NCBI RefSeq assembly: GCF_023091745.1 | Contig: NC_068935.1 | Location: 61,218,724-61,282,723, forward strand | Source: Budorcas taxicolor | Taxonomy: Eukaryota > Chordata > Mammalia > Artiodactyla > Bovidae | Reading direction: 5' to 3' | DNA length: 64,000 nt | Shown: one piece after another, positions 1 through 12,463 of the stretch | Layout of the letters: each line of letters starts with the position of its first letter | Position numbering within the stretch: the first letter of the stretch is position 1 | Position numbers and translations under genes: made by a program | Notes under the pieces: model-generated | What the model was told of the DNA's origin: nothing | Database searches by the model: none | Seen by the model: only the letters and a program-made list of their open reading frames with translations

Positions 1-59
1 GAAGGGGAGGTAAGAATAGAGTGTTAACTGCTGTACAAGTATAAAGCAGGGCTGTCCCT

Positions 60-668
60 AGTAAACAGTGGCGTCCACACTAGAGTTTATTTTTCTGGGC
101 TCCAAAATCACTGCAGATGGTGACTGCAGCCATGAAATTAAAAGACACTTACTCCTTGGAAGGAAAGCTATGACCAACCTAGACAGCATATTAAAAAGCA
201 GAAACATTACTTTGCCAACACAGGTCCATCTAGTCAAGGCTATGGTTTTTCAAGTATTTATGTATGGATGTGAGAGTTGGACTATAAAGCTGAGCACTGA
301 AGAATTGATGCTTTTGAACTTTGGTGTTGGAGAAGACTCTTGAGAGTCCCTTGGACTGCAAGGAGATACAACCAGTCCATCCTAAAGGACTGAATATTCA
401 TTGGAAGGACTGATGCTGAAGCTGAAACTCCAATACTTTGGCCACCTGATGGGAAGAGCTGACTCATTAGAAAAGACCCTGATGCTGGGAAGGATTGAAG
501 GCGGGAGGAGAAGGGGATGACAGAGGATGAGATGGTTGAATGGCATCACCGACTCAATGGACATGAGTTTGGGTAAACTCTAGGAGTTGGTGATGGAAAG
601 GGAGGCCTGGTGTACAATCCATGGGGTCGCAAAGAGTCGAACATGACTAAGCGACTGCTGAACTGATA
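60..668 (+). mobile_element. BovB LINE 3' fragment
   Basis: Recognised by ITADGDCSHEIKRHLLLGRKAMTNLDSI in translation and the typical 3' end (GTCGCAAAGAGTCG..ACTGAACTGA). This is the C-terminal part of the RTE-type ORF2 with several stops. It is the same family as the other BovB entries. Confidence 0.9.
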
Positions 669-960
669 CTAGAGTTAAGTACTCATGGGAAAATAAAGCA
701 AGGAAGAGGGGTAAGGACACATATTTGTGTGTGTTGTGCAGTGGGGCCAGTCCTTTCCTAAGTGTGTATGGTGGCCTTAAGAAACTCATTTAGGAAGTTA
801 TCTTTGAGCAGAGACTTGAATTTAGGAGTTCAGGGGGAAGCTATGTAGATAACATCTGTATATCTGGACAAAATGGGGAAGGATTTTCCAGGAAGAAAGA
901 ATAGCAAGCAAGAAAAGTCCTGAAATAGGAGCAAAATGAGTCCATTCCAGGAAGAGCAGA
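669..960. other. Unresolved AT-balanced stretch
   Basis: No gene or family recognised. It may be the edge of the old mammalian repeat that follows. Confidence 0.3.
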
Positions 961-1503
961 ACCAGGTGTGCTAGAGCAGAAGGCCCAAGGGGAAGGGTAC
1001 GAGGTAGGCGAAGGGCCGGAGTGGAAGCCAGCTCATGTCAGTGAATTTAGACCATTGTCAGGATGCTGGCTTATGCCCTCACCTCTGACCTCTTCACATG
1101 GTGGACTGCAGAGAGACAAGCGTGGAAGCAGACAGCCCACTCCGGAGGCTGTGGCGGTGATCCAGGCAACAGATGTTGGGACTTGGGCCAGGACTGTAGC
1201 TGAGGAGGTGACGAGTCAGTCACATTTTGGATACACCACGACGTTAAGAGTCAGGATTTGCAGATGGACAAATAGGAAATCAGAATATGTTGGAGTGTGG
1301 GTAGACTTGAGTTGGAGGTGAGGCAAGGGAAGGAGTTAAGTTTTTGACACATTGAGCTTGAGATGCCCATGAAGTTTGGCAGATGGAACTGTCAAGTAAG
1401 CAGCTGGATACAGGAGTCCAAAATTCTGAGCTCTCAAGGTCCAAGCTGGAGACCAAATTCTGAGGCTCACCTGGGCAGAAGGAGTGTTTTCCAACACGAA
1501 ATA
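961..1503. repeat. Ancient mammalian interspersed repeat, family not named
   Basis: Phrases such as GAGCTTGAGATGCCC and GCAGCTGGATACAGGAGTCC (1350-1415) belong to a recurrent mammalian repeat. A related copy lies at 54.83-55.6 kb. The 117-aa frame here (968-1321) is not a gene. Confidence 0.5.
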
Positions 1504-1707
1504 AGTGAAGTCGCTCAGTTGTGTCCAACTCTTTCAACCCCATGGACTGTAGCCCAGCAATTTCCTACATCCATGGACTTTTCTAGGCAAGAGTACTGGA
1601 GTGCGTTGCCATTTCCTTCTCCAGGGGATCTCCCTGAGCCAGGGATCGAACCCAGGTCTCCTGCATTGCAGGCAGATGCTTTCCCGGCTGAGCCACCAGG
1701 GAAGCCC
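1504..1707 (-). mobile_element. Bov-tA SINE
   Basis: Full-length tRNA-Glu-derived ruminant SINE in reverse: GTGTCCAACTC at one end and GAGCCACCAGGGAAGCCC at the other. Confidence 0.9.
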
Positions 1708-2345
1708 TTGCAACATGAGGGTGAATGAAAAACCAGAGGTCTAGGAGATAGAAGCGCTGGCACGTGAATGTGAGAAGCAGCAGCCAGAGAGGCGGGAGGA
1801 AAACCAGGCAAGGATCCTAAAAAGCCAAGAGGGAGTCTCAGGAGGAGAGAGCAATCTTCTGTGTTAGCTGCATCTGACTGAGAACAGGAGAGAAACAGGA
1901 AAAACAACGGGGACCACGAGTACAAACACTTTCAGGACAATGCTTTCTGCGAAGGGCAGAGAAATGAGGATGGCAGCTTGAGGGGAAGAGAGGCCAGGAG
2001 AGAATTGTTTTTAAGATAAGAAAAATTCAGTGGACAAAGATAGAAGATGCAGGAGAGAGGGCCCCTGGTTGTGGGGAGGGGGGTGAAGTGGAGAGAGGCC
2101 AGCTTCTCTGCTGTGGACCACGACATGATGCCCATGCTCCTCTGACATTTCCAGAATCTGCAGGGCCACTATCTGCCTCTCATGGGCTGATTTGTGTCCC
2201 CCCAGCAAGATATGTTGAGGTCACCACAGTGAATCTGATCTCGTTTGGAGACAGGGTCAGAAGCTGTCATTAGAGGGGTGGCCCCGCGGATCCTTTGATG
2301 TCAGACTTCGGCCTCCAGAAAAAGCTTGAAGACATTTCTGTTAAG
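1708..2345. other. Old repeat-like purine-rich sequence
   Basis: Purine-rich (GGAGGAGAGAGCAATC, GGGAAGAGAGGCCAGGAGAG). It probably continues the ancient repeat of 961-1503. No gene seen. Confidence 0.35.
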
Positions 2346-2555
2346 ACATCCCTGGTGGCCCTGAAGGTAAAGCGTCTGCCTACAACGCAGGAGACCTGGG
2401 TTCGATCCCTGAGTTGGGAAGATCTCCTGGAGAAGGAAATGGCCACCAATTCCAGTCTTCTTGCCTGGAGAATCCCATGGACGGAGGAGCCTGGGGGGCT
2501 ATAGTCCACGGGGTTGCAAAGAGTTGAACATGACTGAGCATCTTCACTTCACTTC
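2346..2555 (+). mobile_element. Bov-tA SINE
   Basis: Forward copy, from CATCCCTGGTGGCCC through GTTCGATCCCTG to the terminal TCACTTCACTT. Confidence 0.9.
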
Positions 2556-2850
2556 TAGGCCATCAGAGGCCAAGAGTAACAAGGACGAGGGGACAAACAG
2601 GTTTGGTCACTGGCACTGGGGACAGAATGTGTGCACTACCCAGGCCAGAACCTGGCTGAGCAGATGCCACCCCCGCGCACATTCAAGATGCTTCACATAC
2701 CGCCCAAAATGCCTATGATGGTCCACATGTCTTAGTGAGAGTGGGGTGGCCAGAGACTGACAGTAGGCAGAACTGAGTTGGGTGAGACAACTGTGGACGG
2801 AGGCAGTCATAGGCTGGGGGCTGCACTCAGCAAGGGGCCTCCTGCAAAAG
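2556..2850. other. Unassigned intergenic sequence
   Basis: No gene, family phrase or splice-bounded frame recognised. Confidence 0.3.
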
Positions 2851-3262
2851 CTTTTTTTTTTATTATTTATTTTAATTGGCTAATTACCTTATAATAAAAA
2901 AAAGTTACAGAGAAACCACAGCACAAAAAAAGCCTCTGTCCTTTACAGCCAAAGAGACACAGATGTAAAGAACAGCAGCTTTTTTTTGGGGGGGGGGTTT
3001 CCTTTCTTTTTTTTTGTAAATTTCTTTAATTGGAGGCTAATTACTTTACAATATTGGAGTGGTTTTGGCCATACATAGACATGAATCAGCCACGGGTGTA
3101 CATGTGTTCCCCATCCTGAACTCCCCTCCCACCTCCCATCCCAACCCATCCCTCAGGTCATCCCAGAGCACCGGTTTTGAGCGCCCTGTTTCATGCATCG
3201 AAACTGGACGGGCAATCTATTTCACATATGGTAATATACATGCTTCAATGCTATTCTAACTT
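2850..3262 (-). mobile_element. L1 3' UTR tail, reverse orientation
   Basis: Reads TTTAATTGGAGGCTAATTAC and GGTTTTGGCCATACATAGAC, the reverse complement of the ruminant L1 3' end. The first 140 bp look like a partial second copy. Confidence 0.8.
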
Positions 3263-5121
3263 TTTTTGCTTTTGAGTGACGGAAGCGACAGCCAAGGCTG
3301 ATAGATATTGACAGAGCAAGAATGGGGGCGTGGCGTTCTGAATGGCTGACCTACAGATGGTGGAGCCTTGCACCCCTGACTTTAAAGTGCTGGGAATTGG
3401 CTGTCCGATTAAACATGACACTGGCTTAGTCAGGTCAGGACGGCAAAGCAGGAGTGGAACCAAAGCATTTGTGGTGTGTGCAAGGACCTGAACAAGACAG
3501 ACCATGAAACAAGTCAAGATGTGGGGGACAGTGAAAACCTGGAAGGGAACAGAATGGCTTGAGGTGGAGATTAAGAAGGCACTGCAGGGACTGACAAGGT
3601 CTCAGCTGTGACTGCGGCTGAGAGATGCAGAGATGACAAGACACCCCAGGGAGGGAAATCAAACCGGAGAAACTCTGTCCTTACCTTAAGGACAGACTAG
3701 CTGCAACCTCTAATGAGGAAAGCAACAGAAGTTAGTTTTTTTTTGACATTTTTGTTTCAAGTTTCTATTTTCATCCAAGTCCCCTGTTCACAAGTTGCCT
3801 AATGTTCACATTCCATTAAATTCTGCAAGACACAAAATTGATTCTCCAAAACCTCCCACTGCTATCTCACTTGAAGTGTTCAAAACATTAAAAAAAAAAA
3901 AAAGTTACTCTGAAAAACTTCATTTGTATTAATGACAACTCCATGCAAATATTTTTTGGGGGTGGGAAAAAAGCAGAAACAGATGGGTTAACAAAAGTCA
4001 TACTAGATAATGTTTACAATATGAATACTGACTTCCATAACCAGTGTTCAGTATACCCCACGACTTCTAAGCTTAATATTAAATATTGGTATATATTTGA
4101 CATTATTCAGCTACCTGAATCATTTTTCCTTATGACATATATGCAGAGTCATACATGAAAGATTTGAGCTACACAAAAGCACTCTGACCATATTCCTGCC
4201 CTTTTTAAAACTCTTCCAAGCTTTGTTATTATCTGCTTTTAAAATGTCGTTTCCCTTGGTCATTCCTACGGGTGAACAATTCTCCCTACGGTCACTAGTT
4301 ATCTGGATTTCTCCCAGAAGTATGTTGGGACCCATCAACTTTCAGCAGTTCGTGGTGTGACCACCTGAATACGTATAGGATAGGAGGAGAGTCAAGGACA
4401 GGGTCTTCCAGGATTATCTTATCTTGGACCAATTCTTATTTTTCTGGGACCTTCTTTGTATCATCTGAACTGTGCAGATTCTATCCTTAAAGCCAAGGTC
4501 AGTCCTAGACCCTGGTCATCTCTTGCGTAGCTGAGGACCAATGGAAATCAAGGGCAACTACAGCCCATTTGTAACTGAACCCTGGAGTCGATGTTGCAGG
4601 GTGACACCAAGTCGATCCTGAAAAGCTAATATTGTCACTTAGCTGTGGTATTGCAAGCAACAGTGATCCTGGAGTTGAAAATTACATGTCCTGGGTCAGT
4701 TAAAATGTAACTCTTAAGCTGCCTCTGGACCACCTAACTGAGAATAAGCTATTGCCCAAGCCACTCCAAACATGGACCTAAGTAGCCAAAGATAGGTATT
4801 GACGAAAAGGAAGAGAACAGTATCTCCTGACCTTTAGCTTTTTAAAATTTTTGTGTATTTTACTCTCTAGAATCCACAGCTTTGAGCTGGAGAAAATAAG
4901 CTGATTCAGCCTAAGATGGGTTTACTTGGAGGTGCTAATAGAACCGGGAAAAAAATCATGGCCCCAAAGACAAGTTGTTACACAACCTACTGAACATAAG
5001 CCATGGCTAGGAGGCATGATCCTTTATACAAAAAGTGCTCAAATACACTGTGCACACAAGACAAGAGACACAAATAAAAGTCAATTCTTTACATGAACTT
5101 TGAAGCACTATCCACACCTCA
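3263..5121. other. Gene-free stretch, unresolved
   Basis: No exon or recent transposon recognised. The T-rich run at 3737-3790 resembles one at 6645-6690 (TTTGACATTT then TTCAAGTTCC) and may be a shared old repeat. Confidence 0.3.
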
Positions 5122-5172
5122 AAGGAGTCGGCTCTTCACATCAGGTGGCCAAACTATTGGAGATTCAGCTTA
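5122..5172 (-). mobile_element. Short BovB fragment
   Basis: GAGTCGGCTCTTCACATCAG through ATTGGAGATTCAGCTT is the reverse complement of a 50-bp piece of BovB. It passes directly into an AT-rich tract. Confidence 0.7.
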
Positions 5173-5400
5173 ATATTATATCAATTTAGTAATATATTAC
5201 ATATTATATTAGCTTAATATTAGCTTATCATTATACTAGCCTATTAGCTACTAATATATAATTTTAGCATGTTAGCTTAATATAGTAAATATACACAATT
5301 TATATACATACACATACATATATATACAATTTATATAACTATGTAATTTTATATTAATACAAAAGTGTATTAATATAGAAATGTGAATTAGCAGGCCCAT
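5173..5400. repeat. AT-rich low-complexity tract
   Basis: Repeated TTAGCTTAATAT and ATATATACA words; nearly all A/T. It can form many small hairpins. Confidence 0.6.
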
Positions 5401-7344
5401 CTAGTCTATGATACTGGTTGTGGTTATAAAATTTCAAAATAATAAATGTAAAAATTCAAGTTTATTGACTTAGTTTTGGCCACAAGACTAAAAAGTCACT
5501 CTGCTACGAGCTCCTGAAGTTCAGTAAATTTACGGCAATACCTGGCTTTGGATTAAGGAGAGAACAGCTCTCCAATCCATCATGTCATTGTTAAACTTGA
5601 CCTCTCAGCTGATTCCTGAGTTTTGCCTCACCTAGACAGAAATGATTCCATCTGGCTCTTTAAAATATCTTAACGATTATTGCTTTTGTTTTTTTGCGGA
5701 GGCAGATACTAGCTAAGCAGCCTTATGAAGGGGACTAGAAAAGGAAGTATTCCACTGACAAAAACTGACCATGATCATGCAAGATCCAACAGGCCTGGTG
5801 AGAGGTATTGCAAAACCCTTTCTTCCTCGAGGTGAGACACTCACCTTGGATTAGCTTTCTAGTTTGGTTGTCCTGGAAATGTGATGAAGGTGTATGGTCC
5901 TCTGTGGGACCACTGTGCCTGCTTCCAGTAGGAAGTCACGGGTACCCCACTCCTGGCCTGGGAGGGCTACAATTGAATGTAAACATCTGCTGGGGGCCAC
6001 AGCTCAGGGTCCCTGAGTGCAATGGACCTCTTGTTCCCAGGCCTTGACCCTAGCTGGGACCCAGGCTGTGCACAGGGGGCTGTTACAAGACGGCTTCTAA
6101 GTCCGGCAGCTCCTGCACCCATCTGTGTCATCTGTGGGGACCACTGCAAGAATTTCCACCTAAGAATGATGCTTCAAGCTGACCCCTGGCATGGCGTCCA
6201 TGGGGTCTTGCCTGTCCCGTATTCTTCAGAGTAAACTGGTATTTAGGCATGGCCTATCCAGGTCTTGGGAGTTCAAATGTGTTGTTAAACCCAACACTAA
6301 CTATGATGAGTATTGCCTGTGCTCTTGGCAGTCTTCAGAGACAACACACCCCCACATTTAGCACCAAACAGACAACAGACATGGCTCCATAGGGGATCAG
6401 GACCAACCAAGATGAACCTTTAAGAAATGATTCGAGACCCTTAAAGATATTGTGAGGTATAGGGCCGAGAATAGCAAACATAAAAGAACACAGAGTATTC
6501 GTTCATTAAGGAGTTGAACTTAATGAATTACTCGGTATGTGCCATGGTACAGAGGGAAGGAAATTCACCTGCAAAACAGACCTTGGTTTCACTCTGGCTA
6601 TGTGGTTGTGGCCGTCAGTATCTGTAGTGTGTCAGACTTTTTTTTTTTGACATTTATTTTTATTTCAAGTTCCTGTGTTCATCTGAATCCCTTGTTGCTT
6701 CCCATCATCCCCTGACCAAACTCCTCTCAGTTAACCTCAGAAAATAAAATGTTATAATGTTTGACTCTGTAATTCTATTTTTGGTAATCTAATCTCAGGA
6801 AAAATCCTTTTGTAAAAATGTGAAGTGCTGAATTATTTACTTCACACAAAAAAATTTCAAAACATCAAATGACTATAGGTCACAGTTTACTAGGGTCCAG
6901 CTATTTAGAATACTGTTAAACCAGTAAAATAATGTTAATTTAAAAGCATTATATAATAGGCAGATTGCAAATTCCATGTTAAAAAAGTATGATAAAAATT
7001 TTGCAGACAAAATTATTTAAATTATGTTTTTTAAAAAACCTATGCGTAGGAAAGAAATGGAAGCCATAGAATCATTAAGGGGCGGCTGCAAGTGGAACTG
7101 AAATGTCTTTTTTCCTCCTATTTTCTAAACGTTCTCAAGTGAACATGTTTTACAATGGAAACGTTGATTTCAGTTGCATTTTCAACGCATTTGTTACTCA
7201 ATATCACAATTTTATAGTCAATCTTGTGCTCATTATGCTTTCAGGTATACTATACTAATATTAGGCTTGAAAAAATCATGTCAAATCAGGATGGTTATGT
7301 TATTCTGAAAATGTAAACTGTTACAAGAGAAATAATCTGGCAGA
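5401..7344. other. Gene-free stretch, unresolved
   Basis: This lies downstream of the VBP1 3' end. The sequence around 5.77-6.47 kb is GC-richer and could be an old retroelement or LTR, but I could not name it. No supported gene. Confidence 0.3.
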
Positions 7345-8819
7345 TGCAAGATTTAAATGTCTTTTATTTAATTAACAGAGCCTAATACTCTCTCTGACAC
7401 ATACTGCATACTTAGGTAACATTTGTTGTGCTTAGAAAAACCTAAAATTCCTATTTAGATTTTCATGGACTTAAAGGAAGACAAAAGGAAGATCTTCTGA
7501 CTAAATCATTCCTGTTAACAGGAACATTTCATACCAATATACTTACCATAATAAAGTTTGGGGGAAATTTAACACTTAAAAATATATTAAGATGTTTACA
7601 AAGCTCAAATTCTAAAATACAGGAATTTAAACTCATGAAAGAAACCCTGAGAGGAAACTTTGGTATCTCTCAGATTTAACTTCTGAATTGTTTGCTTATC
7701 TATATTCCTTCCAAAGGGATCTTCTGTTGTTTCTACAAACATAAAAGGTTCTGGACATGGCCAGTTATACATGCAAGTAAATAAACTTTACAAAAGATCC
7801 ATGTTGATTTTAGAAAGAATAACATGATAAAGGTGCTGTGCTACAATTGTTAACTTCACTGCTTTAGTATCATGAAATACAAGTACAAAACATTGTACAA
7901 GTATACTCTTTGCTACAGGGACATGGAACAATACATTTGTGTTTTTACCAGAATTCTGTATCACCCAGCCACTGTACCAATGGCTTTCCACAGGGATTTT
8001 CTACCACTCTTATGAAGTTTTACCATGAATAAAAAATCTCACAACTCTTTTAAACCACTGAAGATTTATATTTATCTTAATATTCCTGTCTTGCTGCTTT
8101 GGAGAACTGTCAAGAAGTACAAAATCACCTCAGGCAAGAGTTTTCAGTAGGTAATTTTGTTATTTCATGTTGGCCAAGATGTACTTTATGTTCGCATTGC
8201 AAAGGCTCTGTATACCTATATTGGGTTAGAAAAGGTGTTGTCTCAATAGTCCTCTTACTATTTAGGAAGGCAAACTGCCATTTCCTTAAAAGTATAGAAC
8301 ATTACATAGTTATTAGCTAAGCAGTAATTCATGAAACTCCATTTACAAAGGACAAATAACAACAACAGAGGACCATAAAGCCCTATGTGTACTAAAGAAA
8401 AACAAATTTTCAAATATTTCAACTGTTTTTTCTACCTCTAAACTGGTTTAACCATAACACAAGTGAGTAACACCAGGCAATACAGAAAAAGTAAACTGCG
8501 CTAAACTGTCCAGAAATCAGCTTCTATAACATATCTCACAGTTTCTAGCCATTTTGGCTAAGACTTTCCTTATAAAAAACAGACAAACAAACAAAATGAT
8601 GAAAGCAGCATTTACTTTGTTGGAAATGCAAAAAATAAAATAACAACACTGTAAGTTTCATAAAATATTTGCAACTAATTTTGTTTTTATAAATAAATAA
8701 AGTGGTGCTTATCTGTTTTTAAAGTTTTAATTATTCTTGCTGTTAAAAATCATTTAGTTATGTCAACTTTTAAGCATAAACATGTTTGGAAAACTGAACC
8801 ACATTTTTAACTGCCATCT
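7345..8819 (-). other. VBP1: VBP1 3' UTR (inferred extent)
   Basis: About 1.5 kb below the stop codon is AT-rich and almost free of recognisable repeats, unlike the rest of the window. That is expected for an exonic 3' UTR. The first convincing minus-strand AATAAA downstream of the stop is at 7363-7368, overlapped by ATTAAA. A nearer ATTAAA at about 8726-8731 could give a very short alternative 3' UTR. The extent is inferred. Confidence 0.5.
7363..7373 (-). terminator. Candidate poly(A) signal of VBP1
   Basis: On the minus strand the sequence reads ATTAAATAAA, an overlapping ATTAAA/AATAAA pair roughly 1.45 kb after the stop codon. A GT-rich downstream element is not obvious. The assignment rests on position and hexamer only. 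Confidence 0.4.
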
Positions 8820-8890
8820 TTATGCTTTGTTCTTGGTAGAATCATCTTTGTTTCTTCTCTTAACATCCCAATTATAAACTCTGGCCATAT
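8820..8890 (-). CDS. VBP1: VBP1 exon 6 coding part (C-terminus and stop)
   Basis: This exon was located by its product, because the frame is too short to stand out. After the split Asn codon it reads MARVYNWDVKRRNKDDSTKN followed by KA and TAA (stop at 8822-8820). The acceptor is TTCTTGCAG at 8891-8899. The 71 coding nt complete the 197-residue protein. The charged, lysine-rich tail is typical of the family and lies beyond the coiled coil. Confidence 0.95.
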
Positions 8891-8899
8891 CTGCAAGAA

Positions 8900-10039
8900 T
8901 TGTCAAAGAAAATGCCAAAGCAATTCAAAAGATATTGTGCAGTCACACACTGAATGAAAGACAGAAATCACACACACAAAATACTAGTGTCTACAGCAAG
9001 GTGTAGTATCATCTGCCAAGCAAAGACTGGAACAAAATTCCACCAAAACCTAGTCAAGACCTCAAATCAATGATTGTTTAGCATAGCTGGTCAACTATAG
9101 TATTATATTTGACACATGTGTGCTTGACACTCCCAACAGGTTTCAAGAGAGCCCCTCATCCACAGTATTTCAAAGGTGGTTCAAAGCATACCCTGACATG
9201 CAATATTTAAATTATTACAATTTAATTATTACTAATTTTATCTCTTACCCTCTGTTTGGCTTAATTTATGCAATCTATTCAGCATCTATATCTTTTCCTT
9301 TCCACAAGCACCACCCTGCATAGGCCTTCACCTATCAGTGCTTTCTTTCCCGGCTAATGCCTTTGGTGGTGTGTCCTGAAGGTACAATATTATCTTCTAG
9401 GTATTTTATCTTTTTGTTCCCTCTGAATGAAGTCTCCACATTACCAGTCATGTGCTATCCCCTGCTCTAGGCCTCAGACAGGCCTTCACCCAACCCCTTA
9501 AAACCTGTCATGCACTACGTGCTATGGAGGAGAGAGAACGTGAAGCTCCTACACTTGAAGAGCTCCCAGTCTGGCATGAAAAACAAATTTTAAGTACTAT
9601 ATGCAAAGTGCTCAGGAATCACAGAGGAGCAACAGAACACCCCGAGAGGACTAGAAAATGTTCAGAAATGTTCTGCTGCTTGAGCTGAAAGACAAAAGAT
9701 AAGATGGAGGAACCCAAGCAAATAGGGGGTATCAACCTAGGTAGGAGGAACCAAATGTGGACATATAAAGGGCACGCCTCATTTAGGGGGTGAGGAAAAC
9801 CACCTGGGGTGATTTGGACCTTGGGTGCACCAGGGGAGGACCAGGGCAGGAAATCAGTCAGTGGCACATGGAATTGAGACTAGCAGGAACCACCCCCGCC
9901 CAGAGTGCCCATGTGCATAGCTGACATGTAACAAAGAAGCACTGAAGCATTATAGCCAGGGGAATAAAAATAAGAAGTGTGACTCAGTGAATTCACAGCA
10001 GAGAGAGTGTGAAGGACTGGGAGGAGGAAAACAGAGTAG
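8900..10039. other. VBP1 intron 5, proximal part
   Basis: Intronic. It includes an L2-like piece around 9.51-9.68 kb (GAAGAGCTCCCAGTCTGGCATG). Nothing else recognised. Confidence 0.4.
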
Positions 10040-10705
10040 AAAACTGCCATATGACCCAGCAATCCCACTGCTGGGCATACACACTGAGGAAACCAGAATT
10101 AAAGAGACACATGTACCCCAATGTTCATCACAGTACCGTTTACAATAGCCAGGACATGGAAGCAACCTAGATGTCCATCCTTAGACGAATGGATAAGAAA
10201 GCTGTGGTACATATACACAATGGAATATTACTCAGCTATTAAAAAGAATTCATTTGAATCAGTTCTAATTAGGCGGATGAAACTGGAGCCTATTGTACAG
10301 AGTAAAGTAAGTCAGAAAGAAAAAAAATACCAATACAGTATATTAACACATATATATGGAATTTAGAAAGATGGTAACGATGACCCTAGCAAAAGAAACA
10401 CAGATGTAAAGAACAGACTTTTGGAATCTGTGGGAGAAGGTGAGGGTGGCATGATTTGAGAGAACAGCACTGTAACATGTATATTATCATATTTGAAACA
10501 GATCGCCAGTCCAGGTTCTATGCATGAGGCAGGGTGCTCAGGGCTGGTGCACTGGGATGACCCTGCAGGATGGGATGGGGAGGGAGGTGGGGGGGTCAGG
10601 CTGGGAACACATGTAAACCCATGGCTGATTCATGTGAATGTATGGCAAAACCCACCACAATACTGCAAAGTAATTAGCCTCCAATTACAATAAATAAATA
10701 AACTA
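10040..10705 (+). mobile_element. L1 3' end (ORF2 C-terminus and 3' UTR)
   Basis: Translates to RTWKQPRCPSLDEWI and YTMEYYSAIKKN, the conserved C-terminal end of L1 ORF2. The ruminant L1 3' UTR follows (CCAGGTTCTATGCATGAGGC to CCTCCAATTACAATAAATAA). It sits in VBP1 intron 5, antisense to the gene. Confidence 0.9.
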
Positions 10706-11440
10706 CTGACCCTCGGTTCTAAAAGGCCAAAATGAGCATAACAGAGAGGTAAGGAGATTGACTCCCAGGTTTCTGTCTTGAATGACTGTGTGGGGCCAAT
10801 GATTCTGACAATGAGGAGACACAGGTCAGAGGGAAAACGCCAAGAGCTGGGTTTCAACACAAGAGCCTTCCCTTTCTCTCTGCTAAAAGAAATCCTACAT
10901 TACCCTTAAATACGGTCTCAGCCCTATCTTCTCAAAGACTTCTGAAATCACTCAAGCTCACATCTATTGCCCTAATTTTAAACTGCCTTGGTACTGACTA
11001 CCTGAAGTTGACTGACTTCTATTTTGCTATGAAATGATCACTAGCTGTCTCACGTGTGTTTTGTCATTCTTTTTTTACACTGATCTCCTCACCAGCGCAT
11101 GCCCCACACAGCTTAGCACAGCTGTAGGAACACAGGAGACCCTTAATAAAGAGTTGTGGAACTCTAGTACTTAACTAGCTATAAAGATTATTTTGAGAAA
11201 ATATTTGAACTAGAAATACTCATGTACTAAATTGAATTTGCTATTTCCACACTTTCACACCTCAAATTCAGATAAGTCTATCTATAAACTTATTTCAGTA
11301 TTAGTTCTAAAATATGTCATTTACTACTGTTATAAAATCTGCAACTTAACATTAGTCTAAGAATAAGTACATTCTTCTCATTAAAGCAATGCACATAAGA
11401 ACATAAAAAACATTTTTCTCCTTTCCCCCCTTTGCCTTTC
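10706..11440. other. VBP1 intron 5, distal part
   Basis: Mostly unique sequence. An L2 3'-end remnant in plus orientation is probable at about 11.09-11.16 kb (CACAGGAGACCCTTAATAAA). Confidence 0.4.
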
Positions 11441-11455
11441 TTTAGGAAAGGATAC

Positions 11456-11594
11456 TGACTTCCGTGGTAGTAAACTGATCTCGAAGAAAGTCGAGGTCTT
11501 CCTCAAGAGAATCAAGATTCTTTGTGGCCGTCAATAAATTCTTTTCCAACAACGCCTGAGCTTCATCAATATCATATTCAAGCATTACGTTTGC
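11456..11594 (-). CDS. VBP1: VBP1 exon 5 (residues 129-174)
   Basis: A 139-nt exon that starts ANVMLEYDIDEAQALLEKNL and ends LRDQFTTTEV plus one base (A) of codon 175. It covers the end of the barrel and most of the second coiled-coil helix. The acceptor is strong (TTTTCTCTGCAG). The donor, GTATCC, is weak. It is nevertheless the only site that keeps phase: the leftover A joins the AT at the start of exon 6 to make Asn, giving the family sequence EVNMARVYNW. Confidence 0.94.
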
Positions 11595-11647
11595 CTGCAG
11601 AGAAAAGCATGACAATGAGCGAACACTGACTTTGTGCTTCATAGGTT

Positions 11648-11830
11648 AGAGCAGTGGTTGGCAAACTGAAGCCTTTGGGTCAAATTTGGCCAGCCATCTC
11701 TTGTCCTAAGTTTTTTGGAAACCCAGCCGCTCTTTATTCACTTAAGACTTTCATGCCGCAGTGGCGAGCCAAGTACTAGTTGTGGCAGAGACCATGTGGT
11801 CTGCAACACCAAAAATATTTACTCTCTGGC
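11648..11830. mobile_element. hAT-type DNA transposon fossil
   Basis: GCAGTGGTTGGCAAACTGAAG and GCAGAGACCATGTGGTCTGC match the widespread mammalian non-autonomous hAT repeat with the GGCAAACT terminus. The subfamily is not verified. Lies in intron 4. Confidence 0.6.
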
Positions 11831-12045
11831 TTTTAACACAATATTTATTGCCCTCTGAGTTAGAGAATATATTTACATATATTATATCATTTTTTCCTCA
11901 ACTCTACAGTGAAGAAAATAGGCTCTGAGAAGTCAGCTTACCTATGATTTCAGAGATACTAAATAAATGGAAGAATTAGGATAGAAACCAGTATCTTTAG
12001 TTACCAAACCCTATCTTTCTACCATCTCTATCGGGACACTAAATC
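11831..12045. repeat. MIR-like SINE remnant
   Basis: The order of CAGTGAAGAAAATAGGCTC, TGAGAAGTCAGCTTACC and a GAACTAGGA-like tail is that of MIR. Confidence 0.5.
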
Positions 12046-12463
12046 AACTAAAGTAGTTGTTTCTGAGCTTAAGGTAGAACTTTAAAGCTTTCAAAGACAT
12101 ATGTATTATCTACATTTGGTCCATTAAGAGAAACAGCTAGCTTTAACTGCCCCCTTCCAACCTTCAACAGATGCCAGAGGCGAAGGTGACCAAGTCTGGA
12201 TCTAAGATCTGGAGTAACTGCTGACACTTGGGAAGGCATGCACTTTTGTAACAGGGAACCGTACCTTTCACAGCTCTGAACTATCACCTGACTTACCACC
12301 AGGCATTTCCTGAACCACTTTCATCACATGACAAATGGAATTTAAAAATTACTCAAAGGACTGTTGTAAGAATTAATGAGACAACATGAAAGGACTTAGC
12401 ACCAAGCAGCTGCTACATACTTATCAACTGAATATGCCAGTTCATTATAATTCCAAGTGAGTA
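12046..12463. other. VBP1 intron 4, unassigned
   Basis: No family recognised. The 76-aa minus frame (12069-12299) lacks splice borders or similarity. Confidence 0.3.

Noticed and set aside
968..1321. 117-aa plus-strand frame
   Set aside because: Lies in an ancient interspersed repeat; no recognisable domain.
5770..6470. GC-richer block considered as an endogenous retrovirus LTR or gene fragment
   Set aside because: No paired LTR, primer-binding site, gag/pol similarity or splice-bounded frame could be identified by eye.
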